Shown here one piece after another: positions 5,373-8,227 of a stretch of 8,227 nucleotides of DNA (position 1 is its first letter; the number at the start of each line of letters is the position of its first letter). The notes under the pieces are model-generated. The model was not told the origin of the DNA. It did not search any database and worked only from the letters and a program-made list of their open reading frames with translations. Source of the stretch: Acidobacteriota bacterium (GTDB lineage Bacteria; Acidobacteriota; UBA6911; RPQK01; DATIPO01); assembly GCA_028277865.1 (NCBI GenBank), contig JANQFM010000023.1:1-8227 (forward strand). Direction: 5' to 3'. The translations under genes were made by a program, and so were the position numbers.

Positions 5373-8081
5373 ATGCTTTCATCCAGTAGCTGGCCCCTGC
5401 GCTTGTTCCGATTCTGGCTGCGCGCTTTTCCCCCAGGCCATCGTCAGCGCTTCGGTGCTGAGATGACATTGATGTTCCAGGACGGGATGGGCGAGCAAGG
5501 CTCCGCCCGGAGGCGCTGCGGCTACCTCTTGAAGGCTCTGTTCGGTCTTCTGGCCAATGGCTTTGTCCTGCGCGCACAAGGTTGGCGCCGACGCAACAGC
5601 GGCTTTGCCGATCCTCCCCCGATGCGGTTTTCTCCCCATTCCAAGAAAGGATTGCATCTTATGCTTGGCTCCCTACCCACCGGCCTGCGTTTCGCATTGC
5701 GCGGCCTGATGCGTACCCCCGGCTTTGCCTTGGTGGCGCTTTTCACCCTGACATTGGGCATCGGCGCGAACACGGCCATCTTCAGCGTCCTCAATTCCGT
5801 GCTGCTGCGCCCTTTGCCCTTCGAGCGTCCCCACGAACTGGTGCAGCTCTGGGAGTCCAACCCCCTCAAGGGATGGGAGCGCAACTCGGCGGCGCCAGCC
5901 AATTTTCTGGACTGGAAGCAGCAAAGCACGGTCTTTCAGGACGTGGCGGCTTATTTCGGCCCTGGATTCATCACCTGGAGCGCAGATGGAGAAGTGAGCC
6001 AGATCGTCCGCGCCAGCGCCACCGGGAATTTCTTTTCCCTGCTGGGTGCCAAACCGGTGGCGGGACGGCTCTTTCGCGACGAAGAAACCTGGCAGAGCGA
6101 AAACAGCGGGGCCGTCCTGTCGCACGGATTTTGGCTGCGTCACTTCGGGGGCGATCCAGAGGCGGTGGGAAAGAACCTGATCCTGAACGGTTCGCCGGTT
6201 GAGATCGTGGGCGTGCTGGAAGCGGGATTTCGCGTTCACGATGCCGATGCCGACATCTGGCTGCCCAGCCAATGGAATCCCCAGGTCATCGGAGTGGCGG
6301 TCTGGACGCGGCGGGCCCACTGGATCCGTCCCATTGCACGCCTCAAGCCGGGCGTTACGCTGGAGCAGGCTTCGGCTGAATTGGAGCTGATCGCCAAACG
6401 CCTGGAAAAGGAGTACCCCGAGACCAACACCCAGATGGGGGCGGGCCTGACGCCCTTGCACGAATGGGTGGTGGGCGAATCCCGTGCAACTTTGTGGGTG
6501 CTGATGGCGGCGGTGGGCGCGGTGTTGCTGATCGCTTGCGCCAACGTGGCCAACCTTCTGCTGGCCCGAGGCTCAGCACGCTACCGAGAGATGGCCATCC
6601 GGGGCGCACTGGGCGCAGGGCGTGCGCGGCTGTTCGTCCAGATGCTGGGCGAAAGCTTGATGCTGGCGTTGCTGGGCGGCTTGTTGGGGCTGGGGCTGGC
6701 CTGGGCAGCCGTGGCGGCCTTGAAAGCAGCTGCGCCCCCTGATCTGCCCCGCATTTGGGATGTCGGAATAGATGGCAACGTGCTGCTTTTTTGCCTGGCG
6801 GTGGCGCTGGCAACGGCGGTGTTTTTCGGGTTGGCGCCAGCTTGGAGCAGCACCCGCACAGATCTGCGATCCGCTTTGCACGAGGGCGGGCGTCAGATGG
6901 GGTCCGGCTTGGGGCAGGGGAGATTGCGGGGCGCTTTGGTGACTGCCGAGGTGGCCTTGTCGCTGATGCTGGTCATCGCTGCCGGGCTGCTGTTGCGCAG
7001 CTTGATGGAATTGCGCTCAGTGGATCCCGGATTCAATCCCCGCAACCTGCTGACCTTCAACCTGTCTCTGCCCGGCAGCCGTTACAACGCGGCCCAGGCG
7101 GTGGCCTTTTGCGACCAGCTGGTCGGCAGGCTCTCCGGCCTGCCGGGCATACGCTTGGCTGCCGCCGCTTCGGCGCTGCCCCTTGCCGGAGGCACTTGGA
7201 CAGCTGATTCCACGATTGAAGGTCAAGAAGAGTACGTGAGGGAGTTCCGGCACCGCTCCATCACGCCCGAATACTTGGAAACCATGGGCGTCACACTGGT
7301 GAAAGGCCGAAATTTCCTGGAAACGGACGTTGGGGGCAGTCAGGGAGTAGTGATCATCAATGAGGCCTTCGCACGCCGCTTCGAGCACGCCGAACCGCTG
7401 GGGCACCGCATCAAGCTTACCAAGCCTGATAGAGACTCCCCTTGGCTGACGGTCGTGGGCGTGGTCGCAGACGAGAAGTTCGAGCGCCTGGACGAAGCCG
7501 CGCCGATTCAGGTCTATCAACCCCACTCCCAGCGCGGAGAGCGCTTCATGAGGGTGGTGCTGCGCAGCGATGGGGATCCGCTCTTGCTCAGCGACACGGT
7601 GCGCGCCGAGGTGGCAGCTCTGGATCCCGAAATTGCACCTTTCAGCTTTCGTTCCATGGCTCAGATCATTTCGAACGTGTTGGCCCAGGAACGCTTCATG
7701 GCCCAACTGGTGGGCATGTTCGCCGCTTTGGCTCTCTTGCTGGCCTCGGTGGGAGTTTACGGAGTGCTGGCCTATTCGGTCAGCCGACGGACCCAGGAGT
7801 TCGGCGTCCGCATGGCCCTTGGGGCGGGCAAGGCTGATCTGCTGGGCATGGTGCTGCGCCAGGGAATGTCCACGGTGGGGTTGGGCATTGTGCTGGGAAT
7901 GGCGGGGGCCGTGGCCTTCAATCGAATCCTGGCCGGAGTGCTTTTTCAGGTCAGCACCACCGATCCCAGGACTTTCGCACTGGTTGCAGGGGCACTGGCT
8001 GCGGTTGCACTGGCCGCCTGCTACCTTCCCGCCCAGCGTGCTTGCAGGGTGGATCCGAATGCGGCACTGAGGACGGAGTGA
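5373..8081 (+). CDS. ADOP-type MacB/FtsX permease (duplicated orphan ABC permease)
   Basis: A 902-residue inner-membrane protein made of two MacB/FtsX permease halves. Residues 1-75 form the ADOP-type N-terminal domain (RLFRFWLRAFP, then RFGAEMTLMFQD). TM1 is at about 115-140, in FALRGLMRTPGFALVALFTL and GIGANTAIFSVLNSVLLRPLP. A periplasmic MacB-like domain spans about 150-365, and three helices lie at 372-400, 425-450 and 467-490, with REMAIRGALGAGRARL between them. The second half repeats the plan: TM at about 520-542, periplasmic domain 550-765, helices 773-802, 825-850 and 862-885, with EFGVRMALGAGKADL. MacB-type permeases transmit ATPase work to the periplasm instead of forming a channel. 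No ATPase is encoded nearby, hence 'orphan'; the role of these proteins is not established. GGAG at 5360-5363, nine bases before ATG, is the ribosome-binding site and overlaps the PadR stop. Confidence 0.93.
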   Translation: MLSSSSWPLRLFRFWLRAFPPGHRQRFGAEMTLMFQDGMGEQGSARRRCGYLLKALFGLLANGFVLRAQGWRRRNSGFADPPPMRFSPHSKKGLHLMLGSLPTGLRFALRGLMRTPGFALVALFTLTLGIGANTAIFSVLNSVLLRPLPFERPHELVQLWESNPLKGWERNSAAPANFLDWKQQSTVFQDVAAYFGPGFITWSADGEVSQIVRASATGNFFSLLGAKPVAGRLFRDEETWQSENSGAVLSHGFWLRHFGGDPEAVGKNLILNGSPVEIVGVLEAGFRVHDADADIWLPSQWNPQVIGVAVWTRRAHWIRPIARLKPGVTLEQASAELELIAKRLEKEYPETNTQMGAGLTPLHEWVVGESRATLWVLMAAVGAVLLIACANVANLLLARGSARYREMAIRGALGAGRARLFVQMLGESLMLALLGGLLGLGLAWAAVAALKAAAPPDLPRIWDVGIDGNVLLFCLAVALATAVFFGLAPAWSSTRTDLRSALHEGGRQMGSGLGQGRLRGALVTAEVALSLMLVIAAGLLLRSLMELRSVDPGFNPRNLLTFNLSLPGSRYNAAQAVAFCDQLVGRLSGLPGIRLAAAASALPLAGGTWTADSTIEGQEEYVREFRHRSITPEYLETMGVTLVKGRNFLETDVGGSQGVVIINEAFARRFEHAEPLGHRIKLTKPDRDSPWLTVVGVVADEKFERLDEAAPIQVYQPHSQRGERFMRVVLRSDGDPLLLSDTVRAEVAALDPEIAPFSFRSMAQIISNVLAQERFMAQLVGMFAALALLLASVGVYGVLAYSVSRRTQEFGVRMALGAGKADLLGMVLRQGMSTVGLGIVLGMAGAVAFNRILAGVLFQVSTTDPRTFALVAGALAAVALAACYLPAQRACRVDPNAALRTE

Positions 8082-8083
8082 GC

Positions 8084-8118
8084 GATTCGCAGTTCGCAGT
8101 TCGCAGTTCGCAGTTCAG
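8084..8118 (+). repeat. Heptamer tandem repeat AGTTCGC (five units, outer ones imperfect)
   Basis: GATTCGC, three perfect AGTTCGC units (8091-8111), then AGTTCAG. The array begins three bases after the permease stop codon and supplies the stop codon (8115-8117) of the truncated gene on the opposite strand. Confidence 0.9.
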
Positions 8119-8227
8119 AGTCTGACACCCGCGGTCCCGCCAAGCGTCTGGGGGCTCTTGTTCCCCCACTGGGCCATTTCGGGGGACAGCATGATGATCG
8201 AATTGCCGATGTTGACCTCAGCGTGCA
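8115..8227 (-). pseudogene. VOC-family (PhnB/glyoxalase-like) gene fragment, 3'-truncated
   Basis: Reading leftwards from the window edge, the minus strand encodes HAEVNIGNSIIMLSPEMAQW, then GNKSPQTLGGT and GVRL before a TGA. This is the pattern of the central part of PhnB-like VOC proteins (HAEl.IGdS.imLsdE...G.rsPq.LGGtpv), which normally continue for another 60-80 residues with the second beta-alpha-beta-beta-beta half carrying metal ligands. Here the frame ends inside the heptamer array, 34 bp from the permease stop, so that half is missing. The product would not fold as a VOC dimer, and the gene is probably dead. Its start lies beyond the window. Confidence 0.7.

Noticed and set aside
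5673..6461. Long minus-strand open frame opposite the permease gene
   Set aside because: It is an antisense shadow of a strongly conserved GC-rich gene, with no motif of its own. The same holds for 7017-7706.

Overview
The window is about 58-60% GC by eye and looks like a chromosomal segment of an Acidobacteriota member or a close relative. The best taxonomic clue is the right half. A PadR-family regulator sits 12 bp ahead of a 902-residue MacB/FtsX permease that carries the extra N-terminal domain of the 'ADOP' (acidobacterial duplicated orphan permease) family, with no ABC ATPase beside it. The phylum is inferred from that pairing, not from a marker gene.

Layout. Positions 2-751 (+) hold the 3' part of a polytopic membrane protein with a 4Fe-4S motif (NapH/FesM-like). 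It is followed by a gap of about 160 bp packed with short tandem repeats, and then by a NapG/MauM-like ferredoxin with four 4Fe-4S motifs (910-1461, +). Together they look like a membrane quinol-oxidising and electron-relay module whose final acceptor lies outside the window. Next comes a two-gene toxin-antitoxin operon (ribbon-helix-helix antitoxin 1592-1834, PIN-domain VapC-type toxin 1824-2324, +). It has a recognisable sigma70 promoter with an operator-like palindrome over the -10. Convergent to it is a radical SAM/SPASM enzyme (2361-4049, -) with an unusual duplicated coiled-coil tail.

Positions 4050-4997 have no intact gene. They hold a short remnant of an IS4-type transposase, a 26-bp inverted repeat pair bounding a 188-bp MITE-like unit, and an 18-bp near-perfect palindrome. 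The PadR/ADOP operon (4998-8081, +) follows. It is followed by another heptamer repeat array and, on the minus strand, the cut-off end of a VOC (glyoxalase/PhnB-like) gene that runs off the window.

The genes do not form one pathway. The window reads as several small independent modules separated by repeat-rich scars. The least expected pattern is a set of four different heptanucleotide tandem arrays. Read on the appropriate strand, all four have the form AGTY-NNN. They lie directly against gene ends, in one case replacing the ribosome-binding region and in another ending a truncated gene. I see no convincing wholly new multi-gene system; the repeat family and the coiled-coil radical SAM protein are the best candidates for a second look.
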